Counted from the stretch's first letter, positions 1 to 11,700 are shown. The stretch: DNA of 64,000 nucleotides from Carettochelys insculpta (GCF_033958435.1 NC_134161.1:16740001-16804000), one strand, 5' to 3'. Notes: generated by a model not told the origin, from the sequence alone. Translations and numbers: made by a program.

Positions 1-1073
1 TGAGGAGGAGACCTAGGCCAAACTTACTGTCACTCAGGGGCCCAGAATTTGGCTATGGAAACAGCTGTGTGCCTGTAAACATAATCCAGATGTAGTGCAC
101 CAGGCTGCTGAGAGCATGGCAGGAATCCCCCCACCCCACGTGGCAAAGCCCGGCCTGCCCCCCAGGAGCTGCTCTGGGATTGTCAGGTGAAAGCAAAGCT
201 GGCCTGAGGAATCTCGCCTACAATCACATCAGTCTGGTTTGACTCCCGGAGAGGAGCCTTTTTACAGCAATGCTGATTCAGAAACAATTGTCGCCTTCAT
301 TTGACACAGGCTGGGAAATCACAGGGACTGGCACAGCAGCACAGTTAGAACTTTAGCAGCAGGCTCATTGGCAAGGTTATGAGAGCAGTGGCCCAGGCAC
401 AGCGCAGCAAGCTGGTGGTCAGACAGATCAGCTGTGGTCCCTTCCGGCCTTGCCCCTGGGACTAAATGCCTGGTGCCCAGGCCGGGGGCGCTCCAGGGAC
501 GTAGGCTTGTCAGTTAACCCCTATTGTGCACCAGGACCCAGAGCAAGAGCGTGCCGCTGTCACAGGTGGACAGAGGGGATGGATCCTATGGCCATACATA
601 TTGGACCCTTCCTTTGTCAGCTGCTCCCTTAGAAGGCTGGTGTCTGACCGCTGCGCCTGGGGTCTCTGCTCTTCGTTAGTTAGCCACGGAACAGACACCC
701 CACGAATGCTGAGAGAGACACGTCGGGAGAAAAAAAGCACAGGCGGAACGAGCTGCAGCAGCAACACAGAGGAGATACTCACAATACAACCTACTTCCCA
801 TCCAACACTACTGCGTGTGTTAGTGCCACAGAGGAGCTAAGAAGACACACAAGGACAACGTGTTAGAACACTTGAGTCCGGTGGGGTTAGAGGTGGGGTC
901 ATTAGAACAGTCACAACGCTCCCAGGGCCCGGCTGAGGCCCACATTCCAGGCGTGACGTGAGGCTTGCTCGCGTCGGGGACAGGGCAGGAGGTGGAGACA
1001 CAGGTTCCATCGAAGACTGGACAAAGACAGAACGCTGCCAGCAGCATTTGGGAGGGGAGAGCAGCTTCCCACT
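1..1073. other. downstream flank or 3' UTR, nothing certain
   Basis: I see no further SLC37A2 coding sequence, no polyadenylation hexamer on the minus strand and no recognisable repeat. It may be 3' UTR, or intron before a terminal exon outside the window. Confidence 0.4.
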
Positions 1074-1146
1074 TTACATGCAGGGAGTGCAGCTGTAGCG
1101 GTAACTTACCCAGGCACCATCAGCTTCTGTGGGACCTACTTTATAT
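1074..1146 (-). CDS. possible SLC37A2 terminal exon
   Basis: A TAG acceptor at 1149-1147 would complete Gly494 and give Tyr-Lys followed by about 21 further residues to a stop at 1076-1074. Human SLC37A2 has an isoform ending GYKEI, so Gly-Tyr-Lys after the same phase-2 junction is suggestive. Against it: the sequence before the acceptor is not pyrimidine-rich, similarity ends after three residues, and no AATAAA is seen downstream on this strand. A GTAAGT at about 1109 could end the exon earlier. Confidence 0.25.
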
Positions 1147-1307
1147 CTACAGCTCTTACATGAGCTCAGCATGGGCCAGACCGGCCTATTTTTCCAGGCC
1201 AGGCCACGCCACTGGAAGGTGGGGCTGGGGGCCTCTCTTCCACGCTCCCAGAGTTCGGGAAGCAGCATAGGACTGCACAACGACCCTGGGATTTTAGCAG
1301 CACATAC

Positions 1308-1372
1308 CCTCTTTGTCTCGCGTAGCAGCCACACCATCCTCGGATCTCTTTATACACTACTCGGGAAAGGAG
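1308..1372 (-). CDS. SLC37A2: SLC37A2 exon 17 (helix 12 end and tail, residues 473-494)
   Basis: TTCCAG acceptor. It encodes LLSRVVYKEIRGWCGCYARQ followed by Arg and two bases of Gly494. LLSR-VYKEI matches the end of helix 12; the rest diverges from the mammalian tail (AWKVSLSRG type) but has similar length and the same phase-2 ending. I end it at a good GTATGT donor (1307-1302). If that donor is not used, the frame reads on to a stop at 1166 and gives a longer Pro-rich tail. Confidence 0.85.
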
Positions 1373-2088
1373 CTGGAAGGGAAAAGACATTCCAGGTGAA
1401 TATCTGACTTGGGATTCCTGCTCCTGGGAGAAGTGCTCAAGTTACAGCTGCACTTTTCCCCAGTGATGAGAAGCAGGCAAATAACTGGCTGAAAGACTTC
1501 GACAAAATTCTGAGCCTCCCAGCGGGTGTGGCCTACGAAATGCATCACTCAAGGCCATTCGGGGGAAGGACGCTTTTCTGCAGCGTGAGAGCATTTTCAC
1601 TGTGAGTAGTCGAGAGTCACAGGTCAGATGGGACAAGAAAGTCACAGGGTCTGTATCTATCCCCAACCGCACGAGCTCATGTCCAACACAGTTGCCTCCT
1701 GTGGAAGCAGAAAGCCAGAGAGAAGGCAGGGCAGTGGTGTGGTTGGAGATGGGGAGGCTGGACACAGCAAGAGCCTGACCCAAGGGTGAGGGCCTCTGGA
1801 GGTGCTAGGTGCTGTACACAGGTCAGCGGTAGAGCCAGGTAGCCCTATTTCCAGGCCAATGCCTGGTCAAGTACATCTCTTTGTCCGTTTCAGCTACTGT
1901 TGGCCAGTTCACGGCAGCATTGGCTGTCAGAGAAGGGGGATGCCCTGCGTTAACAGAGCAGCTCAAAGCTCAGGCTGGGTTACAAATCTAGGACACACTT
2001 CATGATGGGAGAGGGACCCTGCTGTGAATAAATGCAGCACTGGAAGAGATAGCTCCACCTGCCTAGCTTGACACAGTGCACCGCTTGC

Positions 2089-2221
<133 letters not shown>

Positions 2222-2678
2222 AGTGTCTTTGTCACCCTGCGCTTTGGCCTTTCCTCTTGCAGGATCCCAGAGTGCACTCTAAGCTACAGAAATGCTCCCG
2301 CACCGAGACGTAGCCAGTTGCCAGGGACGTGTGCAGCAGCTCAGGGCAGGGAGTGAAGAACCCTGCATGCAGCTGACACGCTGGGAGTAACACCGGGAGA
2401 CAAATGCAATTCACCGCATTGGGTCACTACATTGGGGTTCCTCCCTGTATCCCGACAAGCATGCCACGGGCCTGGCGTGCAGCTGTCAGACGCCAGGCTA
2501 GCTCCCCAGGCTCCCTGCTGCCTCGGGGAGAAGAGAGCTGAGCCCTCAAGCACCGAGTGCTACCACTCCCGGCCTTTCCTTCGAGGCCGCCCACCCGAAC
2601 AGACTCTTGTTTGTGAGCTCAGACACAGCCCCGGCCCAGCTGCACGCCCGCCCCGTGCCCTGCTCCCGAGGAACTCAC

Positions 2679-2776
2679 CAGGCAAGCCAAGACGTCGGCT
2701 GTTATTAGCATGTAGAAGACGTTGTTCCAGCCGGTGGGAGAGATCAGCCCTGCCAGCAGGGGGCCCAGAGCAGCGC
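2679..2776 (-). CDS. SLC37A2: SLC37A2 exon 16 (helices 11-12, residues 441-472)
   Basis: TTGCAG acceptor and GTGAGT donor. It encodes AALGPLLAGLISPTGWNNVF and then YMLITADVLACL. 98 nt, ending in phase 0. Confidence 0.96.
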
Positions 2777-3482
2777 CTGCAAAGGCCAGGCAGCGTATAG
2801 CAGCTGCCGTGAACCAGCCCAGGCCAGCAGCCAGCCTGTGGGCACCGGCACACGCAGGGCAGGGCACCACTCCCAGCTCTGCCATCCTTTGTCCGGGCCA
2901 GTCTTGCACCCTGTCCCTACGCCCCTGCTCTGCTGCCAGGTGTCTTGGGTCCTCCCACCCCGCTGGGGCCAGAAGACAGGCGAAGCGCTTGCTCCACCTC
3001 TACCATGGGAGCAGTCTCCACACGGGGCCAGCCCCAGCCCCACCGCCCTACCCAGGAAGCCTCCGACACCCCCCGGCTCTGACCACACGCAAAGCTGGAG
3101 CAAGTGGCAGTAGCGTCCGCTAGCCCCAGCCAGGCCTGGGTGCCCCTCGCTGCTGGCTCAACGCCAAGCAGGTTCATTTGTTGGGCACTGGGGCCCACCT
3201 CAAGGCCAGGGCCCTCTGCCTGCCAGAGAACAGCTGGCTGTGCTCATGGGCCCCCACCCACATCCTGGCAGAGGGCAGCAAAGAGCCTCTCTCCCTTTCC
3301 CTAGAGGGGGGCAGGCGGCCCCCTACCCTGCCCAGCTCACCGGTTCCATTAGGGCAAACGGTGCAAGAGGAACAGAGACCCGACTGCAGGCCAGGGGAGC
3401 CAGGGCTGAATTAGGTTCTCCATGGACTAAGGCATTCTCAGAATGGTTCGGCCCCCTGCTTGGTGCGGCCAACTGTACTGAC
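2777..3482. other. intron 15, no feature seen
   Basis: GC-rich intron sequence between exons 16 and 15; I recognise no repeat or gene in it. Confidence 0.6.
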
Positions 3483-3561
3483 CTATGGAGCCGGTCCCGT
3501 CAATTATGGCTGTGACCGTGGACAGGGCTTTTGCATTTCCTTTGAGACACTCGTGAGTTCC
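3483..3561 (-). CDS. SLC37A2: SLC37A2 exon 15 (helix 11 start, residues 414-440)
   Basis: CCACAG acceptor and GTCAGT donor. It encodes GTHECLKGNAKALSTVTAII then DGTGSI. The cytosolic loop (GTH-LKGN-KALSTV) and IDGTGSIG are family hallmarks. 79 nt. Confidence 0.96.
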
Positions 3562-3662
3562 CTGTGGGGGAAGGGAAGTTTAAAAACAAAAAACAACACA
3601 GGTTTAAAAATGTGGGGTACAACTGGCAACCCATTCAGTACTTCCTGAGCCCTAGAACCACA

Positions 3663-3832
3663 GAACCCAAGGGCTGGAAGGGACCTCAGGAGGTCACTGA
3701 GTTCAGCCCCCTGCCCAAAGCAGGACCAACCCCAACTAAATCACCCCAGCCAGGGCTTTGTCAGGCTGGGACTTAAATACCTCCAGGGAGGGAGATCCCG
3801 CCACCTCTCTAGGCAACGCATCCCAGCGCTAT
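3663..3832 (-). repeat. CR1 LINE 3'-end fragment (intron 14)
   Basis: It contains the typical CR1 tail region read in antisense: GGCTGGAAGGGACCTCAGGA, then a block with CCAGCCAGGGCTTTGTCA and a GGGAGGGAGATCC segment. The same family occurs on the plus strand at 20.8 kb and 22.0 kb. Confidence 0.85.
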
Positions 3833-4680
3833 AAGATGTTCTAGTCACAAAAGCAGCACCACCCCAAGATATCCTCGCATAGCGGAGGACCACATGGACT
3901 GGACTCAAGGGATATGATCGCATGCTTCCGTCCTGTACTCGAAAGGCTGCTCCGGAGAGCTCACCTCAGGGACTCTTCTGGCCAGTGGGTTGCATAAAGC
4001 CACAAACCCTCTCAACTGCCCTGGAGACGTCCAAGCGCCGTCCCACATGACTTCAATCCCCCCAGGTTTCTAACACAGTGAACCAGCCCTTGCCCTCCTC
4101 CCAGCCGAGCTCCACTAAGGTGTCAGCTTCAGGCATGGTAGGAAGATTTCCCGGCACTCGGGCAGGGGGCAATCCTAGCCCAGGGCAGGGAGGAGGGACT
4201 GGCAGTCGGAGAGGCCCAAGAGGTGGGTATTAGCACATGAGCCACCAGTAGCAGCCCTCCACGGCAGAGCTCAGAGGAGACAGAGCAGCTCCTGCGTGGG
4301 GGCTACTGCACAAGAAGCTGCCGTTGAAATGGAAGGCCTCGGCCTTAGACCAGACCGAAAGCAGCTCAGATTCAAGGACATGGGCCAAGTCTGCCCGAGG
4401 AAATAGGCTGGTATAACCGTATCTCACGGGGCGTGAGAAACCCACACCTCTGGGGGGTGCAGATGACCTGACCGAACCCCTGGGGGGAGAGGACCTCCTC
4501 TCGGCACGGGTACAGTCTCCATGATGGGTGGTGGCTGTCACAGCTACCACAGCTGGGGGCCACAGAGCGCCCACACCGAGAGAAGAGCCTCTCCCCCAGC
4601 ACAGGTACGGCCTCCATAGAAACGCTGATGGATTTTAAACCAAGACCTGCCCAAAGCAAACCCAGCCGTGCAACTCTTAC

Positions 4681-4754
4681 CAAGTCAGCAGAAACCGCTG
4701 TCGTAATGAGAGCGTAAGGCCCGTTCACCAGGGCACCGCATACAATCAGCATAG
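4681..4754 (-). CDS. SLC37A2: SLC37A2 exon 14 (helix 10, residues 390-413)
   Basis: CTGCAG acceptor and GTAAGA donor. It encodes MLIVCGALVNGPYALITTAV followed by SADL. NGPYALITTAVSADL is one of the most conserved stretches of SLC37A1-A3. 74 nt, ending in phase 0. Confidence 0.96.
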
Positions 4755-5271
4755 CTGCAGAGAGAAAGCACATCACTGCTACAGCACACCCGGCCCCACT
4801 GTGCCAAGAGAGTCGTGTATTTGCTCCTCTCCACTGTAGAGACCAACCCTGCGCTGGCAAGAACTACCAGGTGCATCTAACTTTCAGCTCTTCCTTCTGC
4901 CATTGCCTTCACAGCAGGACACCAGGGTCAGCCTGGGAGCAAAGGAAGGGGAAGCGACTTGGAGTGCTGGCAGCCCAGGAAGACCCTGCTAGGTGAAGGG
5001 TCCTCTCCCCATTTCACTATCGTCGAGGCCCCTGCAGCATGGGATCTGCCTGTCATCTCCCCTCCTGCCTTCCCCTCTTGTCCACCGACAGAGCCAGCCT
5101 CCTGCAGCCAGGAACGAGCTCCTACAACAGGACTTGCGTCACACCATGGCCTCCCCTCCCTTCAGTCACCTCACTGATAACTGACTGGAGCCTGAGTCCT
5201 GCGCACTGGGGGAGGAGACGGAGATGGATGAGAGAGGTTCCACCCATAGTCAAGCACCCTCAGGACCTGAC

Positions 5272-5552
5272 CAGGCCAGGTGAATTTGCTAGCCCACGGG
5301 AGGGCAGTATTGGCTAGTAGCATTACCAACACGTCCACGGCTGACGGGGCTCTGAGGCGACATTTGGGGTGAATTACAGCTACATACCACCATGGAGCAC
5401 TGAGAGCCAGGACTGGTGGCTGGAAACCAACTTTATGGGACCACAGAAAACTTGGCTACACCCCTGACACGTGGTCGTCCGGCTGACTACAATCATGCTG
5501 GACCACGGCTCTTGCTGGACAAGGGTGAGCTGGACTAGGAGGTTCCACCTGT
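5272..5552 (+). repeat. degenerate copy of an ITR element (family A)
   Basis: It shares GAGAGCCAGGACTGGTGGCT and the surrounding 250 bp with the better copies at 33.0 kb and 39.7 kb. It ends near GGAGGTTCCACCTGTACT. It lies in intron 13. Confidence 0.75.
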
Positions 5553-5622
5553 ACTAGTAAATCAGGCTCACCTAGAACCCCAGGGGACCACTGGTTTGTC
5601 CCCAGGAATCCGAAGGACTTAC

Positions 5623-5671
5623 CTATGGAGCTGGCTAAACTATTCTGGCCAATGTGATTGTACAGGAACAG
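5623..5671 (-). CDS. SLC37A2: SLC37A2 exon 13 (49 nt, residues 373-389)
   Basis: TTCCAG acceptor and GTAAGT donor. It encodes LFLYNHIGQNSLASSI plus one base of Ala389. It spans the end of helix 9 and a luminal turn. FLYN-IGQ-ASSI matches the family. Confidence 0.93.
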
Positions 5672-7790
5672 CTGGAAGCGAAAAGGAGACACTGATTACA
5701 CTAGCAGGTTGGAAGCACCAAACCCCTCGGCTGAGTCAGTGCCCCAGCCTCCCTGCAGCTCTCACAGGTCTCAGGGTTTGCCAGAAGGAGCCCACCTTCC
5801 CCACAAGAGCAGGCAGAACTTCCTGGGCCCCAGACGAGTGGTGCAACACAGTGAGCTAGTGCTGCTGGATTCTGGCTCTGAGAGAGCTTTAGCTTGCAGT
5901 GGTGTGCAAGACCCAAGGTCATATTCAGACCCTTGCAGACAAAGGAGGGACCACTGCAGAGTAGCTGGGGGGGTCTAATCCCTTTCCTGGGGGACTGAGT
6001 GCATATGCGCAGCACCTGCTGAAGCCAGCAGTTGGGGTGCTCATCTCAAGGTCAGCTCACCTACCCATCTGCCCAAGCACAGCCCAAGCGCCTGACTTCA
6101 GGCCTAGTTTGGAGCTGGAAGATTCTGGGGGCAGCGCCAGGCCATGTGCATGGGACTGTCGAAGGAAATGCTCACAGATTCGTCCTCTGCTCTGGAAGGG
6201 TCTCAGGCCACCTGCTCTGCACCCCAGCAGCGGAGCTCTCGCGTCTGGTTCCAGGGACTCAGCATGTCAGGGTGGAGGAGACAGCAGGACTGGCTCTGTA
6301 CCACCCTTCACCCCCTTCTCCCAGGAGGGTGAGGGGAGCCAGACATACCGAGGTCTGAGGCCCAGAGGGTTCCATGACTGCATGAGATCGGTTCTGAGCT
6401 GTTCCCCTGAATGGCCCTCTCTTTAGGGCCAGTTCTGGAAAGAGGCCCACGCTGGCACGTGAGGGCAAGAGTCGTGTGCCAGGGCAGAGGGTATTGCCAC
6501 ATGGCAGGAGAGCACAAGCCAGCAGCAGCCCTGCCAGTGCACATCTGAGCCAAGGGCTACAGGAAGCTGCCTGGAGACCTGCTGGGCAGGGGACACCCAG
6601 CCAGAGCGACAGCTCCATTTCAGTCACTGGGCTGCAGGGCTCCCCCAGCCAACGGGAAGGTGAAATCCAGCAGTGCTAAGGCAGCACCTCGGTGGTGCCC
6701 TCATTGTTGCAGCACGGCGTAAGGAGCAGGACCACGGCACCTGCGTTCTGGCCTCCCGGAGCCGGTCTCACTGGGCTGGGCGCCAACGACAGACGGCAGC
6801 GGCAGCGGCACTCAGGGTGTTTACACTGCCACTGGGTACGGCTAGCTGGCGTTCGGGGTGAATGGCGAAGTCACACGGAGGTGGAGTTAAGAGCAGTCTC
6901 TCCTGGGTGCCATGCAGAGTAGGCAGCAGGGCTACCCAGCACTGTCCCTGCCCAAGCTACCATGCACTGAACAGAAGATGCCAGCCTCCAGCCAGGTGTG
7001 CACGGCAGCAGGAGAGCGGGCGAGTCCCAGCTGCACCAAGAGCAGCCCTGTGCTGCAGAAGCTCCAGCGCGTTGGCACAAGAGAGACCGCTCCTGCCCTG
7101 GTTGCTTCGCTTGCGCTCCCACCCTCTTTTGCTCAGGGAGCAGCAAGACCCTGAAAGCTGCCTGTCTACTCCCGCTGGAGGCAGCAGCTACCCAGGGACA
7201 GAGCCCAGCCTCACTTGGGACAGTGCATTAGGAGTCTGGTTCAGACCCACAGCCTTGTAGCAGAGAAGCAGCAGTCTGAGCCCTAGCCTACAGTTCCAGT
7301 CTTACTGGAGACCATTGTAAGAGCTGGCTCGCGGCAGCCCCAGGGAGGCAGCCTGGCTCCGGGGCGCAGAGCAAGCACACGAGGTACGAGGTGGCAGGCT
7401 AAGAGTTTAGGAAGAAGCAGCCAGTTAGAGTAGATGCCCAAAGGTGGCACCTCACTGCAGAGTTCCAGGAAGGGGCAGCAAGCTGGGAGCTGGGGTGGAG
7501 GAAGGGCTCTCCCATGGCCTCCTGTGCTCAGCTGTTAAGGATGCTACAGCCCCCTGTGGTCTAGAGGGAGCTCCAGAGTGACTCTCCCCCTCCAGGAAGG
7601 AGAGCTAGCCATGCAGCCCGTGACTCAAGCCGATCCCTCCCCAGGCTCCAGAGCTCCCCTCACAAGCGCCCATGGGGCCACTCAGCACAGGAAGAGGTGG
7701 GACTCAAAGGGGCTTGCAGCAGAAGGAAGAGGCTCCCATCACGCCCTCCTGAGCAAGAACTAGTGACCATTTCCCCATCGCACTACGCAC
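5672..7790. other. intron 12, no feature seen
   Basis: About 2.1 kb between exons 13 and 12, GC-rich, without a repeat I can name. The open frames in it are short and have no homology I recognise. Confidence 0.5.
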
Positions 7791-7876
7791 CATGGGAGCA
7801 GCCACGATCAGCATCACGCAGCACGTGGTGGCCCTGCCGCCCGTGTAGTCCGAGATGAGACCAGCCAGAATGCCAC
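7791..7876 (-). CDS. SLC37A2: SLC37A2 exon 12 (helices 8-9, residues 345-372)
   Basis: GTTCAG acceptor and GTGCGT donor. It encodes GILAGLISDYTGGRATTCCV and then MLIVAAPM. SDYT-GRA is the cytosolic loop 8-9 motif, equivalent to the major facilitator loop 2-3 motif in the second half. 86 nt, ending in phase 0. Confidence 0.95.
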
Positions 7877-8364
7877 CTGAACAAGAGAGGCACACGCTTG
7901 CTCTTCTCCTGTCAGGACAGGACAGGGCTCCCTGCACCCCCCCGACCCCGAATTCAGGGGGGGGCCCAGCAGACGGGTGTTCCCATCTGGTGACCACGTC
8001 AGAGCCCAGACAGAGGGGGATTCCAGGCGACTTGCTCGGCGAGCCAGGGAACGGGCGTGTGCTGGAGAGGCCCCGATTCTACAGCACTATCACAGCAAAG
8101 CCAATCAGCAAGCAGAAGACTCAAACCTCCCCACAACAGTCAGTGCATCTGTTAGTGCCTACCATCCAATGCTCTTAACCTGCACCACAAAAGAGCAGGA
8201 AGCCTCACAGCCCCAGGCCCCACCGAGAGGGGCAACGGCTCCAGTTTTTCAGATAACACAGCCAAGGCACAGAACAGGAGCCCTCCTGTCACAAAGTGGC
8301 CAGGTGAGGATTTTAGACCCCTGGTTTGGCTGCATGTGTTTCCAGATGCCCTGTAATAACCCAA

Positions 8365-8786
8365 GGTGGGTGCCTCAGTTTCCCCAGGCACAGCACCAGC
8401 GCACAGTGGGGAGGGGGTTTTCTGTGTGCTGACTCCTCACACGTAGGCAATGGCCCTCCCTGCTCTTTGTAACCCAGGCAGCCAGGTGACCCCTTTCTTC
8501 CCAGGAAACAGGCCAAGGGTGGGAGAGGGGCCTGGCTGGTTGGAATTGGAACTGGGCTGGTGAGTGGGGCAGTCTGGGCTGGCTGGAGAGGGAGGAAGGG
8601 GGCCAGAGCCCGGCTCAGAGACCCCTCTGGGCCCCTCTCCCCAAGGTGGATGGTGCTGACGGCTTCTGGTCCCTGTGCTGACAAGTCTGTTCTACGCTGT
8701 GTCCCTGTCGCCCCATAATCCCCCCGTTCTCCCTGCTGGGTGAGAGTCCCATCTGCCTGCGGGACGAGGCAGGGTCTGGGGACCAC
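8365..8786 (-). repeat. inverted duplicate copy A (intron 11)
   Basis: Matches 26798-27180 in opposite orientation. The match includes an exact stretch of about 67 bp around the segment reading CCAAGGTGGATGGTGCTGAC. Copy A has about 28 extra bases near 8710-8738. Overall identity looks like about 95% by eye. One end carries GTGCCTCAGTTTCCCCAGGC, a phrase common in dispersed vertebrate repeats, so both may be members of an interspersed family. Confidence 0.9.
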
Positions 8787-9079
8787 CCGGCTCCATGACA
8801 CCTACGTATGACACACAGCCAACTTGGGACACGTGGTCAGAGACACAGAGCACCCCTCCCTCCTGTGGTGAATGGGAGCAGAACACCTCTGGGAGTTGCA
8901 CCTTATCTCAAGGTAGGTGCCACACCAGCAGGTGTGGGTCACCGCTGAGCTGTCACTGAGTTGACAAAGGTTCCCGCTGGGATAAAACTCCTGAGACCCA
9001 GGCCTGTGCCGTAGCCACAAGCCACCATCCCTCCCTGTGCACTGCGGCTACACAGCAAGCAGGAATAAGAATGCCAGAC

Positions 9080-9142
9080 CTAGGATGCCGCCAACATCAA
9101 AGAGCGTGGACAGGTCCCCAGCCTCCTTGGAGCTGAAGTGAG
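9080..9142 (-). CDS. SLC37A2: SLC37A2 exon 11 (helix 8 start, residues 324-344)
   Basis: TTGCAG acceptor. It encodes HFSSKEAGDLSTLFDVGGIL. The exon ends CTAG before GTCTGG, a poor match to the donor consensus beyond GT, but phase and protein continuity with exon 12 (G-GT, Gly344) require this junction. 63 nt. Confidence 0.9.
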   Translation of the reverse strand, partial: LTSAPRRLGTCPRSLMLAAS

Positions 9143-9649
9143 CTGCAATGAAAGGAGATAGGTCAGCAGAGACAGTCCCTCGTCAGAAGCTTGGAGCAGC
9201 CTGAGCTCTGGCTGTGTGGCTAGTCACCCAGCATCCTGGGGACTGAGAGACAGGCAGCAGCTGGTGCTGTGCCTGAATCTCTGGGGAGCCAGCACCATCT
9301 CTTGTGGGTGCCCAAGGGACATCTGGCTCCCTAGGAACCCATGGCAGGGCCATGCATGCTGGACTGTGGGTGCAGACACTCAAGGCAACACTGACATCCA
9401 GAGACTTGCCCAGCACCATGACAAGTGTCACTGGGAACAGCTGGCCATGACAGCAGAGCTGCCAGTGTGGGACATGACCGGTGTCCCCATGCGGAGGTTC
9501 CCACACACAGCCCAGCACACTCAACACTAGCTAGGAAGCGAAGGATTCCTCTACAGCCCTTCGTGCAGTCGAGAGAACAAGTCCCTCCCTCCCACCAGAG
9601 CGCTGTGGTGAAGTAGCTACATGGACGTTAGTAGCTTCTCGTGACTCAC
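9143..9649. other. intron 10, no feature seen
   Basis: About 0.5 kb of unremarkable intron. Confidence 0.6.
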
Positions 9650-9740
9650 CGACATTCAGGATGTAGAGAGGCAGCCAGTAGAGGAATGTGTAACTGACCA
9701 GCTTGGCAAACAGCAGGCACAAGGAGAACTCCACCACCCC
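9650..9740 (-). CDS. SLC37A2: SLC37A2 exon 10 (helix 7, residues 293-323)
   Basis: CCCAG acceptor and GTGAGT donor. It encodes GVVEFSLCLLFAKLVSYTFL and then YWLPLYILNV, which is helix 7. The exon ends with G of Ala323. 91 nt. The sequence is almost identical to the mammalian protein. Confidence 0.96.
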
Positions 9741-9789
9741 CTGGGAAAGAGAGGAGTGGGCGTCAGACAACCCAGAGAGGCAGAGGGGA

Positions 9790-10565
9790 CGAGATCCCCA
9801 TCCAAAACCACTCGAGAGAGATCTAGGAGTCATTGTGGGTAGTTCCTTGGAGACATCTCCTCAACGTGCAACGGCTGCCAAACCAAGCTAAGGGAATGTT
9901 AGGAACTATTAGGATGAGTATAGATAATAAAAACAGACAAACAGGATAATGCCACTGTATAAATCCATACACTCTCATCCCTCAAACACTGTGCACTGCT
10001 CTGGTCACCCCGTCTCGAAAGAGATGGGTTCGAATAGAAAAGGTGCAGAAATGGACAACAGAAATGATTAGGGGTGTCGGTGACTTCTGGATGAGGACAG
10101 ATTGAGGGGGTGCGAAGAAGACTCCAAGGGGATATGGTCAAGGTGAATAAATCTTGACTGGTGTGGAGAAAGTGAAGTGCTACTTACGCCTTTACGGGAA
10201 TGAGAGAACACCTGCTGAGATCAATAGGTATCAGGTTTTAAACAAGTCAAAGGAAGTGTTTCCTGGTGCCTTGGAAAGCCAACACATGGACCTCATTGCC
10301 AGAGGACATTGTGAAGGCCACAGCTAGAACAGGGCTCAAGGAAGAATTACGTGGGTTCCTGGAGGACATGTCCATCAACAGCCATTAATCAACCACCTCT
10401 TAAACCTCTGACTGCTAGAGCGGGGACTGAATGACAGGGGAGGGGTTTCTGGACTATGTGCCCAGGTGTGTTCTTTCCTGTTGACACTGGCCACATGGGA
10501 AGTCAGGTTCCTGGGCTAGATGGACCTTGGGCTGAGCCAGCGTGGCTGTTCCAACGTTCCACCAC
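9790..10565 (+). repeat. CR1 LINE 3' fragment (intron 9)
   Basis: It begins in decayed ORF2 coding sequence (translates to RDLGVIVGSS, a CR1 C-terminal block) and runs through the 3' region to the end phrase GCTAGATGGACCTTGGGCTG. Several frame breaks show that it is old. Confidence 0.85.
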
Positions 10566-10687
10566 ATGTTGTGGAGGTCTTCTCCTAAGCCAGCAGACAG
10601 CAAGTGGCATCCCCTGTCCCACAGGACTTTGCCCCCTAAAGGAGGTGAATACTCTGGAATCACGAGCAGCCGGGGGCTTCTACTCAC

Positions 10688-10837
10688 AGGTATCCGGAGG
10701 GCTCCTAAGAAGCTGATGGCTTCTGGCTCCTCGGCTGACTCTGTGGAACACTCTGCAGCATCAATAACATTCTCTCGGATCTGGCTCCCGTCCTGCGCGG
10801 ACAGCTTCGCTTCGGGGTCTTTCTCCTCCGATTCCGT
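10688..10837 (-). CDS. SLC37A2: SLC37A2 exon 9 (central loop, residues 243-292)
   Basis: ATTGCAG acceptor and GTGAGT donor, exactly 50 codons in phase 0 at both ends. The first 35 or so residues are acidic and hydrophilic (TESEEKDPEAKL and so on) and poorly conserved. The last 15 (PEAISFLGALRIP) are conserved and lead to helix 7. Being phase 0-0, the exon could be skipped without a frameshift. The length is about that of the human loop. Confidence 0.93.
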
Positions 10838-11662
10838 CTGCAATCGGATTAGCCCGGCAGCTGACACGCAGATGCAACTGGAGCAGTGTTCCCATTTGGG
10901 CCTGTCACACCCCTGCCTCGCTTGCAGATACAGCGAAGTCTCTTGCTCAGGCCCTTGCACAGGTCTGTGATCAGACCAGCCCTAACAGAGCAGGGCGTGG
11001 CAGGCCACAACTGAAGCAGGTGCCAAGGTGCACTGGAGGTGATCACAGCAAACGTGAGGGCATTCAGCTCAGGAATGAGCCTGCACAGACAGTTACACCC
11101 GGCTGTGCCCAGTGCTACTAATCCCACTTCACACACCAATGACCAGGTGTGTCTGCCTAAGAGCTGAGCTGGGATCAGGATGTGTCAGACTTCCAAGAGG
11201 AAAATGCGCCAACCTGACAAGCTCCCTTTTTTCTGCCCTCTCCCTCCCCACACTCAACCCCAGCTTTTCTGTTTGCTTGTGGGGCCAGTGTGTGGGTGGA
11301 TTTAAAAAAATAAATAACCCACAGACAACTTCTCTATAAAGTTTCCCTTGAGGAAAAAAGGCCATTCAAACCAATGCCAAGCAGCAGTCAGCAGCCCCAT
11401 TCAGGTTCTGCTGAAGCACACCTGGGCCGTCCATGCACATGCAGCTGCTTGGCACCCTCACTACACAACATGTCTCTGGCCTGCCGTGAGCTGTTGCTGT
11501 CCCATGGCTGCAATATCCCGGGCTGGCCCACACCAAGAGATGGGAAAACCTCGGGAAGGTGGGGGTTGGAACCATGGGCCCCGGGAAGGGCACTGCCCTT
11601 GCCGAGAGGGGAAAAGGGCACCCGGCCGAGCCCCGGATGGCTTGGGAAGGAAGCGAACGTAC
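10838..11662. other. intron 8, no feature seen
   Basis: About 0.8 kb between exons 9 and 8 with no repeat I recognise. Confidence 0.6.
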
Positions 11663-11700
11663 ATGGTGTAGCGGGGGGCTGCAGTCCACATCTTCAGGAT
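11663..11700 (-). CDS. SLC37A2: SLC37A2 exon 8 (38-nt microexon, residues 231-242)
   Basis: Acceptor TTTCAG and donor GTACGT. It encodes PEDVDCSPPLHH, the start of the large cytosolic loop between helices 6 and 7. PEDVDC followed by PP-HH is as in mammalian SLC37A2. Phase fits on both sides: 2 nt plus 12 codons. It is the shortest exon and easily missed by gene finders. Confidence 0.93.

Noticed and set aside
510..782. Minus-strand frame after a pyrimidine-poor CTGCTGCAG at about 752, tested as the SLC37A2 last exon
   Set aside because: The encoded sequence has no similarity to the known C-termini of SLC37A2.
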